DNA of 64,000 nt from the NCBI GenBank assembly GCA_017889705.1, contig JAGGAB010000019.1, positions 1-64,000 of the forward strand. Direction: 5' to 3'. Below, piece after piece: positions 16,927 through 26,098 of this stretch. Positions within the stretch are counted from its first letter, which is position 1; the number at the start of each line of letters is the position of its first letter. Below the pieces are notes generated by a model. The model saw nothing but the letters and a program-made list of their open reading frames with translations, did no database searches and was not told the DNA's origin. A program made the position numbers and the translations under genes. The stretch is from Bacillota bacterium. GTDB lineage: Bacteria; Bacillota; Negativicutes; Sporomusales; Sporomusaceae.

Positions 16927-18867
16927 TTAGAGGTGAGTCATTTTAAAACTTACTGAAAAGACCGTTCCCTGCTCACCGGTGGTAATATCAATAGAGGCTC
17001 GATGGCGTTCGGCTATACGAAAACAGATAGATAAACCGATGCCAGTTCCGGCATCTTTCGTTGTCACAAAAGGAGTGCCCAATTTCTCCAGGACTTCCGG
17101 CGGGATGCCTGAACCGGTATCTTTAACGCTTAAAATCACATGGTGACCGCTATACTTTGTGCTAATAACCAATACGCCTCTGGCGTGCATGGCTTCAAAG
17201 CCGTTGCGTACCAGATTAACAATAAGCTGGCGAATTTCTTTATCATCAAAATCAAAATCCGGCGTGTCTTCCAGTGTTAAAAGAATTTCATGACCATGTT
17301 GAACGGCATCGGCCTGGAGCAGTGGGAACAGGCTGTTTAGCACGCTATTTATATTGCCTAATTTCATTTCCACCCGTTTGTGTTTAGAGAGCGATAGAAA
17401 CTCGGTAATAATTAAGTTAGCTCTGTCCAGTTCTTCAATCATTACGGCAAGTTGGTGGTGATAGGCAGCAAACTCTTCTTTTTTCTGAAACATTTGCAAA
17501 TAGCCCCGAACGGTTGTCATAGGATTACGTACTTCATGACCAATACCGGCTGCCATTTCACCAATAACATTGTATTGAAGCTTGGCTTGGGTTTGCTCCA
17601 ATTCGCTGATTACGGTATTTACCAAGTGTGTTAACGCTCTAAAGACCCCAACGTCCTTTGCGGCTATGGGGTCTTTAGCTGTTTCAGTGTCAGGTTGGCA
17701 ATTATTCTTAAAAAGCTGTATTACTCCGGAACTTCTGGTTGCACAGGCATCGTGCTGCTCTGATAAGGCTAGAGTAGTTATTGTGGCATTGAATAGATGG
17801 TTCTGATTGTCATAGTGGAAAAACTCGCCACTTGCACAAAAACCGGCAGTTGGGGCGATAGCCTGAAATGGTTTGGTTTCGAGACTGCATAAGCTTTGTA
17901 AATACCCGCGGCGGCAGGCGCAGGAATATACAAACAAGCTTTCCACCGGCTGGCGTTTAATTGTTGTGCACAGGCTTTCTACACCATCAAGAATTATCCC
18001 GATATTGCCAAAGCTTAGCCGGACAACCTCGCCTGTTCGTAGATCACCGGCAAAGGTAATAGAACCGTCCTCGTAGTGAATAACAGGCACCCTGGCCAGT
18101 TGGATTCCATCCCTAATAACGATAAGCGGATATTCGACGGCATTGCTAAAGGGACCGGTCCTGGTCAAGCCAAGATATTTTTTGTATATTTCAAAAGCAG
18201 GCATGTGGTCGATGGTATATACCCGCAAGCCTGCCGCCTTGGTCACCGTCATTGCTTTGCCGATTGGCTGCCAGCCCAAATGCCAGTAACGGTTGACTGT
18301 CAATTTTTCCCCCTCAAGGACAACCCCAACAACCCCAACTTCAGTAATTTCGTCATTACAGCTGATGATGGCATTAATACCATGACAGGGATCGCCGGAT
18401 CTGCCGCCGGCAACCGGTAAAAAGGGATTAATACTGCTAATGCCTGACAACAGTTCATTAGCGTTTATTAATTGACTGGCGGTAAATACCAGGAGCACTT
18501 TCGCCGTATTGCTGTTTAGGGATGAAGCCAGTGCCGCTCCTAAATCAAAGTCACTGTTGCCATCCTTTGCTAGCAAAGCGCAGCGCACGTTACTATGATA
18601 AAATGTTGTGAAAGATATAACTGTTTTTTCTCCGCCAACAGTGCCATTCATGATTACACTGCCTGCTGAAGAACCAATAACACAGGCAGTAGGAATTAGC
18701 ATAGACACTTCAGCGGTAACTTTAGCAAGAAAATCACGATCGTCGTAGCAGGTAAAGACTTGTACTAAAATTGCGGAAGGTTTAGATTCATAAAGGGTAT
18801 TATGGTTTTCTGAAAGAAAATTCTGTAAGTTTTCAAAGGTCTCATAGTAGAAATTAATGCTTTTCAA
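16927..18867 (-). CDS. FIST-domain sensor histidine kinase
   Basis: The N-terminal 370 residues form FIST N and C domains (CVIGSSAGSVIMNGTVG, PVAGGRSGDP, and in the C part EIYKKYLGL and SCACRRGYLQ), a small-ligand sensor. A HisKA domain follows with acceptor His in GIGHEVRNPMTTVRGYLQ, then a HATPase with N-box LIVNLVRNGFEAM and G-box GTGIGLSICFRI. No membrane helix is visible, so it should be cytoplasmic. I chose TTG 18867, six bases after GGAGAGGA; TTG 18873 is too close to it. No partner regulator is adjacent. Confidence 0.88.
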   Translation of the reverse strand: MKSINFYYETFENLQNFLSENHNTLYESKPSAILVQVFTCYDDRDFLAKVTAEVSMLIPTACVIGSSAGSVIMNGTVGGEKTVISFTTFYHSNVRCALLAKDGNSDFDLGAALASSLNSNTAKVLLVFTASQLINANELLSGISSINPFLPVAGGRSGDPCHGINAIISCNDEITEVGVVGVVLEGEKLTVNRYWHLGWQPIGKAMTVTKAAGLRVYTIDHMPAFEIYKKYLGLTRTGPFSNAVEYPLIVIRDGIQLARVPVIHYEDGSITFAGDLRTGEVVRLSFGNIGIILDGVESLCTTIKRQPVESLFVYSCACRRGYLQSLCSLETKPFQAIAPTAGFCASGEFFHYDNQNHLFNATITTLALSEQHDACATRSSGVIQLFKNNCQPDTETAKDPIAAKDVGVFRALTHLVNTVISELEQTQAKLQYNVIGEMAAGIGHEVRNPMTTVRGYLQMFQKKEEFAAYHHQLAVMIEELDRANLIITEFLSLSKHKRVEMKLGNINSVLNSLFPLLQADAVQHGHEILLTLEDTPDFDFDDKEIRQLIVNLVRNGFEAMHARGVLVISTKYSGHHVILSVKDTGSGIPPEVLEKLGTPFVTTKDAGTGIGLSICFRIAERHRASIDITTGEQGTVFSVSFKMTHL

Positions 18868-18873
18868 TGACAA

Positions 18874-19140
18874 TCCTCTCCTATGACTAGCCCGAGGCTA
18901 ACATCTTTGTCACGTTATAATTCTAGCGGATAATGTAAAATTCTTCAAGTAAATTCATAAATTTCCTGTATAAAAATAATTATATTAAAATATGCAAAAT
19001 AATAAGCTTTATGAAGATTACGAATGATAAACGCTTTATAAATTTGCTCCTTTGCTAATTTGCCGCTTTTTTATTTTAGCTAACTAAAGTAAAATATAAT
19101 TGTCAATGAGGAGATTGATAATTTGGGGTGGAGGGTTTTT
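18874..19140. other. Divergent intergenic region
   Basis: This AT-rich stretch between the FIST kinase and the binding-protein gene must hold both promoters. I see no clear hairpin or ORF in it. Confidence 0.4.
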
Positions 19141-19926
19141 ATGAAGAAAGTTATTGGATTGATTCTGTTATTTGTGATGGTAGGCGTTATTTTTACCGGG
19201 TGCAGCAGCACAAACACAAATACGAAAGCACCTGCCAAGAAGATTGTAATTGGTTTGGATGACAGTTTTCCGCCGATGGGCTTTAAAGATGACAAAAATA
19301 ATATTGTTGGTTTTGATATAGACATGGCAAAAGAAGCTGCTAAACGTTTAGGGATGGAAGTAGAATTCAAAGGCATTGACTGGAGCAGCAAGGAAGCCGA
19401 ATTGAATGGCAAGCGTATTGATGCTCTGTGGAATGGTATGAATATCACCGAAGAACGTAAGAAAAACGTACTCTTTAGTGACCCATATATGGAAAGTAAG
19501 CAGCTTATCTTTGTACTGGCAGGGTCGCCAATTAAAGGTGTGGCCGATTTAGCCGGCAAGGTTGTGGGCGTACAGCAAGCCAGTATTGGTGAAGAAGTTG
19601 TGGCTAAAGATGAAAAACTGAAAGCATCGTTAAAAGACTTCAAAAAATATCCTGACTGCATTGCGGCCTTTATGGATCTTAAAGCCGGGCGGGTAGATGC
19701 TGTTGTTACCGACGAAATCCTTGGCAGATATTATATGTCAAAAGAAGCAGGCAAATATGTGGCTATTGAAAAGCCGCTGGGCGAGGTTGGTACATATGGT
19801 GTTGGCTTTAGAAAAGAGGATAAAGAACTGCGTGACAAGGTGCAAAAAGCACTTGATGAAATGAAAAAAGACGGAACTTCGGCAAAAATCTCCAAGCAGT
19901 GGTTTGGTGCAGATATTGTGAAGTAA
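19141..19926 (+). CDS. Amino-acid ABC transporter substrate-binding lipoprotein (orphan)
   Basis: The 261-residue precursor has a lipoprotein signal (MKKVIGLILLFVMVGVIFTGC) with Cys about residue 21. The mature part is a family 3 periplasmic-binding protein: IVIGLDDSFPPMGFKDDKNNIVGFDIDMAK, the Arg-containing MNITEERKKN region, and VDAVVTDEILGRYY. ATG 19141 follows GGAGGG with a 5-base spacer. No permease or ATPase is adjacent; the neighbours are on other strands or unrelated, so it depends on a transporter elsewhere or on a signalling partner. Confidence 0.92.
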   Translation: MKKVIGLILLFVMVGVIFTGCSSTNTNTKAPAKKIVIGLDDSFPPMGFKDDKNNIVGFDIDMAKEAAKRLGMEVEFKGIDWSSKEAELNGKRIDALWNGMNITEERKKNVLFSDPYMESKQLIFVLAGSPIKGVADLAGKVVGVQQASIGEEVVAKDEKLKASLKDFKKYPDCIAAFMDLKAGRVDAVVTDEILGRYYMSKEAGKYVAIEKPLGEVGTYGVGFRKEDKELRDKVQKALDEMKKDGTSAKISKQWFGADIVK

Positions 19927-19932
19927 AAATAA

Positions 19933-19966
19933 ATGAGGCTAACGGTTCGCCGTTAGCCTCATTTTT
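19933..19966. terminator. Bidirectional terminator between convergent genes
   Basis: ATGAGGCTAACGG, TTCG, CCGTTAGCCTCAT with flanking A and T runs on both sides. Confidence 0.93.
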
Positions 19967-19974
19967 GTTGGCCT

Positions 19975-20967
19975 TTATTTAAGATGAACGGTTGCTTCTT
20001 GCGGGCGCAATGTCCGTTTTTCCTCAATGTATTTAAAAATATTGGGGATTGATGCGGCAATCGGCTGCTGGAATAACATGAGCAGCGCAATTGGAACAGC
20101 CACTGCCGGTGAGAAATAGGTAATGGCAATAACCAGGCCGCAAGTGGCGTTGCGCATGCCGACACTGTAAATCATGGCCATGGTGGTCTCGCGGGAACGG
20201 TTAGGTATGCAGAACGAACCTACATATCCCAGGCCATAGGCCGACACCACCATAATCAAGGCGACGGCTACCATTTGGAGAGTGTCCCAGGACAACTGGA
20301 TGGCAGGGGCGACAAAGGCGCCGTTAAAAAAGATTACTACAAATAGGGCCAGTTTGGACGTTAGGCCGCCAAGACCCTTGGAAAAGGACACAGTTTTGCC
20401 GCCGGTCCAATCATACAGCAGCATGCCAGCGATACTTGGCAGTGTTACCATTAACACCAGTTGGATAACCAACGCTGTGTAATCCATGGTGACTGTCTGG
20501 CCGACAATAAGTTTATAGTAAGCCGGGAGCAAAGCCGGAACAATTAGAGTATCAAGTGTAACTGCCACAAGGGCTATAGGGATATTGCCCTGAGTAAGTG
20601 CTGTCCACATGACTGAGGTCACTCCTACCGGAATGGCTGCTGCCACTAATAAACCAAGCTGCATTTCCGGGGAGTTGACATAAAATATGTTGCCTAAAAT
20701 CCAGGCGGTAAGAGGTGTCACAATATGAATAAGCAGTAATATCCATAAAGGAATCCAGGGTTTGCCCATAACCTGGATAAAGCTTTTTAAACTGGTGCCA
20801 AGTGAAGTTACGAAAGTCATGTAAGCAAATAATACAATAAGGAGAGACCGGATAAATTGGTTATCCGGAACTCTCATGGCAAAACCTATTAGGAGTGCTG
20901 ACAAAACTACTAAAAACATTCTTTTTCCCAACCAGTTGTTTATGGCTGTAATATCTAGCTTCATCAT
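19975..20967 (-). CDS. Bile acid:sodium symporter family (BASS/SBF) transporter
   Basis: A 330-residue, roughly ten-helix membrane protein of the SBF fold. AAAIPVGVTSVMWTALTQGN and YSVGMRNATCGLVIAITYF resemble the two crossover motifs that bind Na+ in BASS proteins. Members carry organic anions such as 2-oxo acids (pyruvate, pantoate). An RraA-type aldolase gene lies 22 bases upstream on the same strand, suggesting uptake and cleavage of a 2-oxo or hydroxy-oxo acid. Two tandem ATGs follow GGAGGG; the first was kept. Confidence 0.87.
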   Translation of the reverse strand: MMKLDITAINNWLGKRMFLVVLSALLIGFAMRVPDNQFIRSLLIVLFAYMTFVTSLGTSLKSFIQVMGKPWIPLWILLLIHIVTPLTAWILGNIFYVNSPEMQLGLLVAAAIPVGVTSVMWTALTQGNIPIALVAVTLDTLIVPALLPAYYKLIVGQTVTMDYTALVIQLVLMVTLPSIAGMLLYDWTGGKTVSFSKGLGGLTSKLALFVVIFFNGAFVAPAIQLSWDTLQMVAVALIMVVSAYGLGYVGSFCIPNRSRETTMAMIYSVGMRNATCGLVIAITYFSPAVAVPIALLMLFQQPIAASIPNIFKYIEEKRTLRPQEATVHLK

Positions 20968-20989
20968 AATTCCCTCCTCGATTGGTTCG

Positions 20990-21667
20990 TTACTTTACAA
21001 TTTCCACGCCGCGCTCTTGCAGCGCTTTATCAACCCAGGTGCGATCCCAGGCCATATTAGTAATATCTTCTACATCTTTATGCTCTTTGCGGGATTTTGC
21101 CTTGGATTTTTCCAGCAGCGCTTCAGCATCGCGTGGATTGATGACCACAATGCCGTCTTCATCGCCGACCAAAATATCGCCGGGGTGAACAACAACGCCG
21201 CCGCAAACGACAGGAACATTGATTTCGCCAGGGCCGTCCTTGTAGGGGCCGGCAGGGGTTACTCCGGCTGCGTAGATCGGCATACCCATTTTTTTCAGTG
21301 CACCAACATCACGGATGGCACCATCCACGATAAAACCGCCAAGGCCGCGCTGCTTGGCCCATAACGCCATTAGTTCACCCATAATGGAATTGGACAAATC
21401 ACCTTGGGCGTCAACGACGACAATGTCGCCAGGCTGAGCAAGGTCAAGGGCTTTGTGAAGCATAAGGTTGTCGCCGGGACGAGATTTTACAGTAAACGCC
21501 GGCCCAAGTAAAGGAATGTCATTAAGGGGACGAAGTTTGGCATCCATGCAGGACATGCGGTTCATATTATCGGCGATGTTGGCTACCGGCAGACCGGCAA
21601 AACTCTCAATTAACGCTGGCGCTGGCCTGTTGATATGCGAGAAAATACGCATTCCGACATTTGACAT
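20990..21667 (-). CDS. RraA-family aldolase (HMG aldolase/oxaloacetate decarboxylase-like)
   Basis: A 225-residue member of the RraA/dimethylmenaquinone-methyltransferase-like family. The active-site region IMGELMALWAKQRGLGGFIVDGAIRD holds the Gly-Glu-Leu, Arg and Arg-Asp residues used for Mg2+ and oxo-acid binding in HMG/CHA aldolases. HPGDILVGDEDGIVVI is the other family motif. It probably cleaves or decarboxylates an oxo acid; the original annotation as a menaquinone methyltransferase is known to be wrong for this family. It is in an operon with the BASS transporter. Confidence 0.85.
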   Translation of the reverse strand: MSNVGMRIFSHINRPAPALIESFAGLPVANIADNMNRMSCMDAKLRPLNDIPLLGPAFTVKSRPGDNLMLHKALDLAQPGDIVVVDAQGDLSNSIMGELMALWAKQRGLGGFIVDGAIRDVGALKKMGMPIYAAGVTPAGPYKDGPGEINVPVVCGGVVVHPGDILVGDEDGIVVINPRDAEALLEKSKAKSRKEHKDVEDITNMAWDRTWVDKALQERGVEIVK

Positions 21668-21780
21668 TATGCATCACTCCATTCGTAGTATTTTCTATTG
21701 CAGCAAGACGGCTCTGTGATAAGAAGCCTGTCTATTAGCCGGTAGGGGAAAACGTGGGGGAAACGTTTTTCTCAGTTGGT

Positions 21781-23730
21781 CTATATCGAAAATTTAGTAA
21801 TGGCACCTTGGAGTTTATCAGCTGTTTCTACTAAAGACTGACTTGCTTTTTTAATTTCTTCTACAGAGGCAACTTGCTCCTGGGTAGCAGCCGAAACTTG
21901 CAGTGTCTGGTTGGCGTTATTTCGGCTTAGCGTATCCATTGCCTTGATGGCTGTTTCGATTTTTTGGCTGTTTGCTGCTGCATTTTCTATTGATGCCGAG
22001 ATACTTTGAATTTGTTCGGATACTTGAGTTGTCATGGCAATGATTTCTTTAAATGTCTGTCCGGCCTCACTGACAATACCGGTCCCGGTTTTAACTTCGT
22101 CAGTGCCTTTGTTCATAGCGACAACAGCTTTATTAGTATCTGTCTGTATTTCACCGATAAGCTCAGAAATTTGCTTAGTTGCGTTTTCCGACTGCTCGGC
22201 CAGTTTGCGTACTTCTTCGGCCACTACGGCAAAGCCGCGGCCTTGTTCGCCAGCACGGGCTGCTTCAATGGCCGCATTGAGTGCCAACAGGTTGGTCTGA
22301 TTGGCAATGCCGGAAATCGTGTCAATGATTTGACCGATTTCTGCAGAGCGTTCTGCTAATTTTGTCACTACTTTGGCCGAAGTTGTGACCCCTGTTTCAA
22401 TATTGCGCATTTGCACCACGACATTTTCTATGGCAATGCCGCCACTGGTAGCTAACTGCGCCGTTCCTTCCGATACTGATGCGACTGTAGTGGAATCAGC
22501 AACAATTTGCTCGATATCGGCAACAACCTGGGTGACAAGCGATGCAGTCTCTTCGGCAGAGGCTACCTGTTTTTCCGCACTGTCGGCAATTACGTCAATG
22601 GAGGTTGTTACTTGTTCGGCGGTAGCTGCCGACTGCTCGGCACCGGCACTTAACTGTTGGGCAGCTGCTGAAACAACTTCAGAGGAACTGTTGACTTGGC
22701 GCAAGAGGTCCTTGAGTCCGGCAACCATGGCATTGAAGTTCTGGGCGAGTTTGCCGATTTCGTCATTACTATCACTTGTAATAGTTACATTGAGATTCCC
22801 ATTTTTGATGGTTTCGGTGGCTGTCACCAATTGAATAAGCGGTTTGGTTAACTTGTTGGAGAATACAAGGCTGATGAGAATGACCACAGTCATCGTAATA
22901 GCCAGGACTAGGAAATTGCTAAGCAGCATTTTTTGGGTGATGGCATTATATTCTTCGTAATTTTTTTCCATACAAATTGTCCAGTGGGTCTGTGGATCAT
23001 ACACATAGCTGACAAGTTTACGAACGCCGTTTTCGCTGGCAATTTCTTCGGTGCCGCTTTCGCCGCGCAGGGCTTTTTGAACAAACGGAACATGACTCAT
23101 ATTTTTGGCTTCGCCGGATAATTGATCATTAGGATGTACAATTATATTGCCTTCCTGATCCAGTATGTAAGCGGTAATGCCATTGACCGATATTTTTGTA
23201 ACAAAATCCTTGAAGGCATCAAGATTAATCGCTCCCTGTAGTACCCCGACAATATTACCGGTATCGGTACGCACTGGTGTAGCAAGAATGACAATGGGTT
23301 TGTTTGTGGTAGTGCTTACAAGCCATTTAGAGGCAACCTCATCTTTGCCGCTCATGGCTTCTTTATAAAAATCCCGGTCAGCGACTTTACCAAGTTTGGT
23401 GTCATCGCCGCGTACGACTTGGAAGCCTTTATCATTTGAAAGCGCCATGCCGACATCAGTATATACCTTTTGTACATCGGCAATTTCTTGTTTGGCAGCG
23501 TTCAGATCAAAGGTTTTTATCGGCGCGGTGCGGGATACGGCTTTAATAATTTCCATGTGTTTGTTGATGTAGGATTTGATTTCTGTTTTGAAAACTTCCA
23601 CCTTGCCGGCATTAACTGCATAATAGTCGGCTTCCAGCGGCTTGGTAAACAGAAAATGAGAAATAAACATGGACACAAGTAAGGGGATGCCGCTGATGAG
23701 TGTGAGTAAGATGATAATTTTTTTCTTCAT
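21781..23730 (-). CDS. Methyl-accepting chemotaxis protein with dCache sensor, c-di-GMP riboswitch controlled
   Basis: A 649-residue chemoreceptor. TM1 lies at about 5-28, then a dCache_1 sensor at about 35-275 ([23 protein letters not shown] and [20 protein letters not shown] are diagnostic), TM2 near 285-307, HAMP, and the MCP domain with tip [26 protein letters not shown] 23730 is preceded by AGGAGG; a longer ORF to 23859 would run into the leader. The leader on the same strand holds a c-di-GMP-I aptamer and terminator, so receptor production should follow c-di-GMP level. Confidence 0.95.
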   Translation of the reverse strand: MKKKIIILLTLISGIPLLVSMFISHFLFTKPLEADYYAVNAGKVEVFKTEIKSYINKHMEIIKAVSRTAPIKTFDLNAAKQEIADVQKVYTDVGMALSNDKGFQVVRGDDTKLGKVADRDFYKEAMSGKDEVASKWLVSTTTNKPIVILATPVRTDTGNIVGVLQGAINLDAFKDFVTKISVNGITAYILDQEGNIIVHPNDQLSGEAKNMSHVPFVQKALRGESGTEEIASENGVRKLVSYVYDPQTHWTICMEKNYEEYNAITQKMLLSNFLVLAITMTVVILISLVFSNKLTKPLIQLVTATETIKNGNLNVTITSDSNDEIGKLAQNFNAMVAGLKDLLRQVNSSSEVVSAAAQQLSAGAEQSAATAEQVTTSIDVIADSAEKQVASAEETASLVTQVVADIEQIVADSTTVASVSEGTAQLATSGGIAIENVVVQMRNIETGVTTSAKVVTKLAERSAEIGQIIDTISGIANQTNLLALNAAIEAARAGEQGRGFAVVAEEVRKLAEQSENATKQISELIGEIQTDTNKAVVAMNKGTDEVKTGTGIVSEAGQTFKEIIAMTTQVSEQIQSISASIENAAANSQKIETAIKAMDTLSRNNANQTLQVSAATQEQVASVEEIKKASQSLVETADKLQGAITKFSI

Positions 23731-23873
23731 AGAATATTGCCTCCTACAGAAATTTGATAGAACCAGATCCCCACAATAACAAACTGCCATAGCTGCAACA
23801 ATTTTTTGCCAATAGCATAGTGTGGCTGTGGTCATGGGCAAGACTGCTGTAGGAAGCATACCTTACATAAATA

Positions 23874-23897
23874 CAAAAACCCTGAAATGCCAGGGCT
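23874..23897 (-). terminator. Intrinsic terminator after the c-di-GMP aptamer
   Basis: Minus strand: CCCTG, GCATTT, CAGGG, then TTTTTG. It lies immediately after the aptamer and about 145 bases before the chemoreceptor start. Confidence 0.85.
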
Positions 23898-23907
23898 TAT
23901 ATACCTA

Positions 23908-23995
23908 TTTTAAGGGCAACCTGGCAATCATAGACCAATAGTCCTTAGACCCATAGCTTTGCGTCCTTACTTTTCAGTAAGTTTGCCACATATTT
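23908..23995 (-). ncRNA. c-di-GMP-I riboswitch (GEMM-I)
   Basis: Read on the minus strand the RNA has GGCAAACTTAC, a GAAAAG loop, GTAAGGACGCAAAGCTA, GGGTCTAAGG, then ATGATTGCCAGGTTGCC. These are the conserved GEMM-I landmarks (GCAAAC, ACGCAAAGC, GGNCUAA, GCCAGGUUGCC). The base row just before CAAAC reads GTGG, so the ligand-contact G of this class should be checked by alignment. Confidence 0.9.
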
Positions 23996-23999
23996 TTTT

Positions 24000-24262
24000 G
24001 ATATTGTTGGTTGCAATCAATTATTTACCAATTGATTACAGTAAAAGTGTAGCATAGTACGGTAAAAAGTATTTTAAGAGTAGATGAAGACTCTGTTAAG
24101 TTTTTACAATTAATTAAAGTATTGTAAGTCGCTTTGTATCGCGATTTGTCAGTGGTAGGCAGTAATTATTACTCTTGTCGCGGCAGCGTGAGAAGCTGCA
24201 GGGATTGATTGTTTTCGTGACGAAAAGGTTAGAAATTTGGTAAAAGAGAGGTATCTTGGGGT
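24000..24262. other. Intergenic region between riboswitch and next gene
   Basis: It should contain the minus-strand promoter for the riboswitch transcript and a plus-strand promoter for the ORF at 24263. I see no further ORF. Confidence 0.35.
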
Positions 24263-24661
24263 ATGAGTATTTGTGTTCAAGTTGCTCAGATAGCTGGCGT
24301 AAATGCTGTTGAAGTTTCCGGTATTAAAGAAATTGCCGGGTTATGTCTAGACAGTGCAGATATAGCTATCTCTGTGTTCTGTGTAACCGAGGGGGCAGAC
24401 AAAAAAATAAAGTTATCATTTGCACCTAGCGGCAGTAAAACATTCGCACCATTTTCGTTTACTGTTTCTATTCTTGCGCAAAGAATCATCATTGCCCACC
24501 TGATGGATGACAGTAAAGTAATCATTGTGCCGGAAAGTATTGAAGAAGAATTAAAGGATGCCCAGGAAGTACAGGCTTTCCTGCAAAGAACCGGCGGCGT
24601 GTGGCTTGACGGACTGCCTAGCGAAAATATCAAAGAAATTATTGCGTGCTGCTGTTCGTAG
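24263..24661 (+). CDS. Hypothetical 132-aa protein
   Basis: Soluble, with a hydrophobic first half (ICVQVAQIAGVNAVEVSGIKEIAGLCLDSADIAISVFCV), a central VSILAQRIIIAHL segment, a VIIVPESIEEELKDAQEVQAFLQ helix and a terminal CCC cluster. AGAGAGG lies about 10 bases before ATG. I do not recognise the family. The ORF is long for chance in this context but antisense frames are also open, so confidence is moderate. Confidence 0.5.
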   Translation: MSICVQVAQIAGVNAVEVSGIKEIAGLCLDSADIAISVFCVTEGADKKIKLSFAPSGSKTFAPFSFTVSILAQRIIIAHLMDDSKVIIVPESIEEELKDAQEVQAFLQRTGGVWLDGLPSENIKEIIACCCS

Positions 24662-24814
24662 TGAACAAACCTGCAGAGTTTTTGCAATAATAGCTTTAGG
24701 ACTAGGACTAGGACTTTCGGCCAAGAAACTAGGACTTTAGTCTTAAGAAAAATCGAGATCTTTACGATACTATAAATAAGCAACAATATTATGAGCCAAG
24801 GAGGGCGAGTAATT

Positions 24815-24949
24815 ATGGACTTAAAAGTAACAGGTATTCAATCTATTCCCAATTATAAGCAAGATTCAACTTCGCCCAAGGAAGGGTCAAGGAAGAAGGA
24901 AAAAGCGGTTTCTTTCAGTGAAGTATTAAAGAATGCGATGAAACAATGA
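24815..24949 (+). CDS. 44-aa small basic protein, paralogue of the 49-aa protein at 45143
   Basis: ATG 24815 has a strong site CCAAGGAGGGCG. The product is charged and probably disordered (KEGSRKKEKA) with a short amphipathic tail SFSEVLKNAMKQ. Upstream ACGATACTATAA and the ribosome-site context CCAAGGAGGGCG are both repeated at 45143, and the two proteins share layout (M-x-x-KV near the start, a KK centre, F-x-E near the end). Function unknown. Confidence 0.65.
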   Translation: MDLKVTGIQSIPNYKQDSTSPKEGSRKKEKAVSFSEVLKNAMKQ

Positions 24950-24966
24950 GCAGATTGAGCCAAAGC

Positions 24967-25018
24967 GAAAGTGCACCGCAAGTGCTAGATACCTATCTAA
25001 CACTTGCGGTGCACTTTC
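24967..25018. repeat. Long near-perfect hairpin
   Basis: An 18-bp perfect stem (GAAAGTGCACCGCAAGTG at one end), one C/A mismatch, then TAGATA against TATCTA. It may end the small gene at 24815 but lacks a T run. Confidence 0.8.
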
Positions 25019-25107
25019 CTATAGATACATATTCTTACAGGACTAACGCAAGCGGGTAGCTTTTGCGTTGGCCGAGTGTAGGTGGTCATTCCGGATTTAC
25101 AATTTTA

Positions 25108-25136
25108 TTGACAAAAGAAATATAATTGCAGATAAT
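25108..25136 (+). promoter_or_regulatory. Sigma-A promoter of the nitroreductase/OhrR module
   Basis: TTGACA at 25108-25113, 17 bases, GATAAT at 25131-25136, with the OhrR-like operator overlapping the -10. Confidence 0.8.
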
Positions 25137-25157
25137 TAAATTGTATAAAATTTAATT
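25134..25157. promoter_or_regulatory. OhrR operator
   Basis: A perfect dyad: AATTAAATT, six bases (GTATAA), AATTTAATT. It closely resembles the Bacillus subtilis OhrR site, sits on the -10 and transcription start of the nitroreductase gene, and the ohrR gene itself is the second gene downstream. Binding would block transcription. Confidence 0.8.
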
Positions 25158-25242
25158 GTGCAAGAGATGTTATTGGTGATGTAATAAACTTTTTGTTGGT
25201 AACGCTAACAGAAGGTAGAAGAACAACTGGAGGATGAAAAGT

Positions 25243-26058
25243 ATGGATTTAATTCAAGTGGATCAAGAAAAATGTACACGTTGCAGCCTGTGTGTTCAGG
25301 TCTGTCCGTCAAGGGTTATTAGCATGGGAAGTCAGGGGCCTGAAGCTGGAAATCCCAGTTGTATTGCCTGTGGACATTGTGTGGCAGTCTGTCCGCACGC
25401 TGCTCTGGATAATAGGAAAGCGCCGCTTGCCAAGCAATTGCCGATGGACAATGAGCCTGTGCTTGATGCTGAGACTGCAGCCCGCTTTATGCGCACTCGC
25501 CGCTCAATTCGTTGTTATAAAAAGACCGCCGTTCCGCGGGAAAAGGTTTTGCAGATGCTGGAGATTGCACGCTTGGCACCAACTGGCGGCAATTCGCAGG
25601 GCGTGGCCTACCATGTTATTGACAATGCTACAGTCTTACGTAAAATTTCAGCCGTCACTGTTGATTGGATGGAAGGGCAAGTAGAGCAAGGCACTGCCTG
25701 GGCCAAATACTTTGACGGTTTAGTTGACGTGTATCGTAAAACTGCGGAAGACGTCATCTTACGGGAAGCACCTTGCTTGGTGATAGCTGTTACCAATAAG
25801 CGTTTTCTTGATCGCGGCCGGGATAATACACATTTTTCCCTAGCATATGCCGAGCTATATGCGCCAACACTTGGTTTAGGGACCTGTTGGGCTGGTTTCT
25901 TCGGGGCGTGTGCAGCAAGTGGCTATCAGCCTTTGCTGGAATTGCTGAATTTGCCACCCCAGTTAGCTGTAACCGGTGGCTTGATGGTAGGCTTCCCGAA
26001 ATATTTCTATAAACGGCTGGTAGAGAGAAATCCGCTGCAAGTAACCTGGCATAGCTAA
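25243..26058 (+). CDS. Ferredoxin-nitroreductase fusion
   Basis: The 271-residue protein begins with two 4Fe-4S clusters (CTRCSLCVQVCPSRV and CIACGHCVAVCPHAA, residues 10-50), followed by an FMN nitroreductase domain (TRRSIRCYKKTAVPREKVLQMLE, LAPTGGNSQG, GLGTCWAGFF). It can pass electrons from the clusters to FMN and reduce nitro, quinone or similar substrates. ATG 25243 stands 9 bases after GGAGG; an ATG at 25234 abuts it. The promoter carries an OhrR operator, which ties the enzyme to peroxide stress. Confidence 0.9.
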   Translation: MDLIQVDQEKCTRCSLCVQVCPSRVISMGSQGPEAGNPSCIACGHCVAVCPHAALDNRKAPLAKQLPMDNEPVLDAETAARFMRTRRSIRCYKKTAVPREKVLQMLEIARLAPTGGNSQGVAYHVIDNATVLRKISAVTVDWMEGQVEQGTAWAKYFDGLVDVYRKTAEDVILREAPCLVIAVTNKRFLDRGRDNTHFSLAYAELYAPTLGLGTCWAGFFGACAASGYQPLLELLNLPPQLAVTGGLMVGFPKYFYKRLVERNPLQVTWHS

Positions 26059-26098
26059 CCGACAAGCGTTAATCAAACAGTGAAAAGGGTAAATACGA

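Noticed and set aside
19080-19661. 193-residue minus-strand ORF opposite the binding protein
   Set aside because: Shadow of the Lys/Ala-rich substrate-binding protein; no ribosome site.
24690-24745. Several AGGACT hexamers, possible repeat array
   Set aside because: Only four short, irregularly spaced copies; no spacers or longer unit, so not a CRISPR or a defined repeat.
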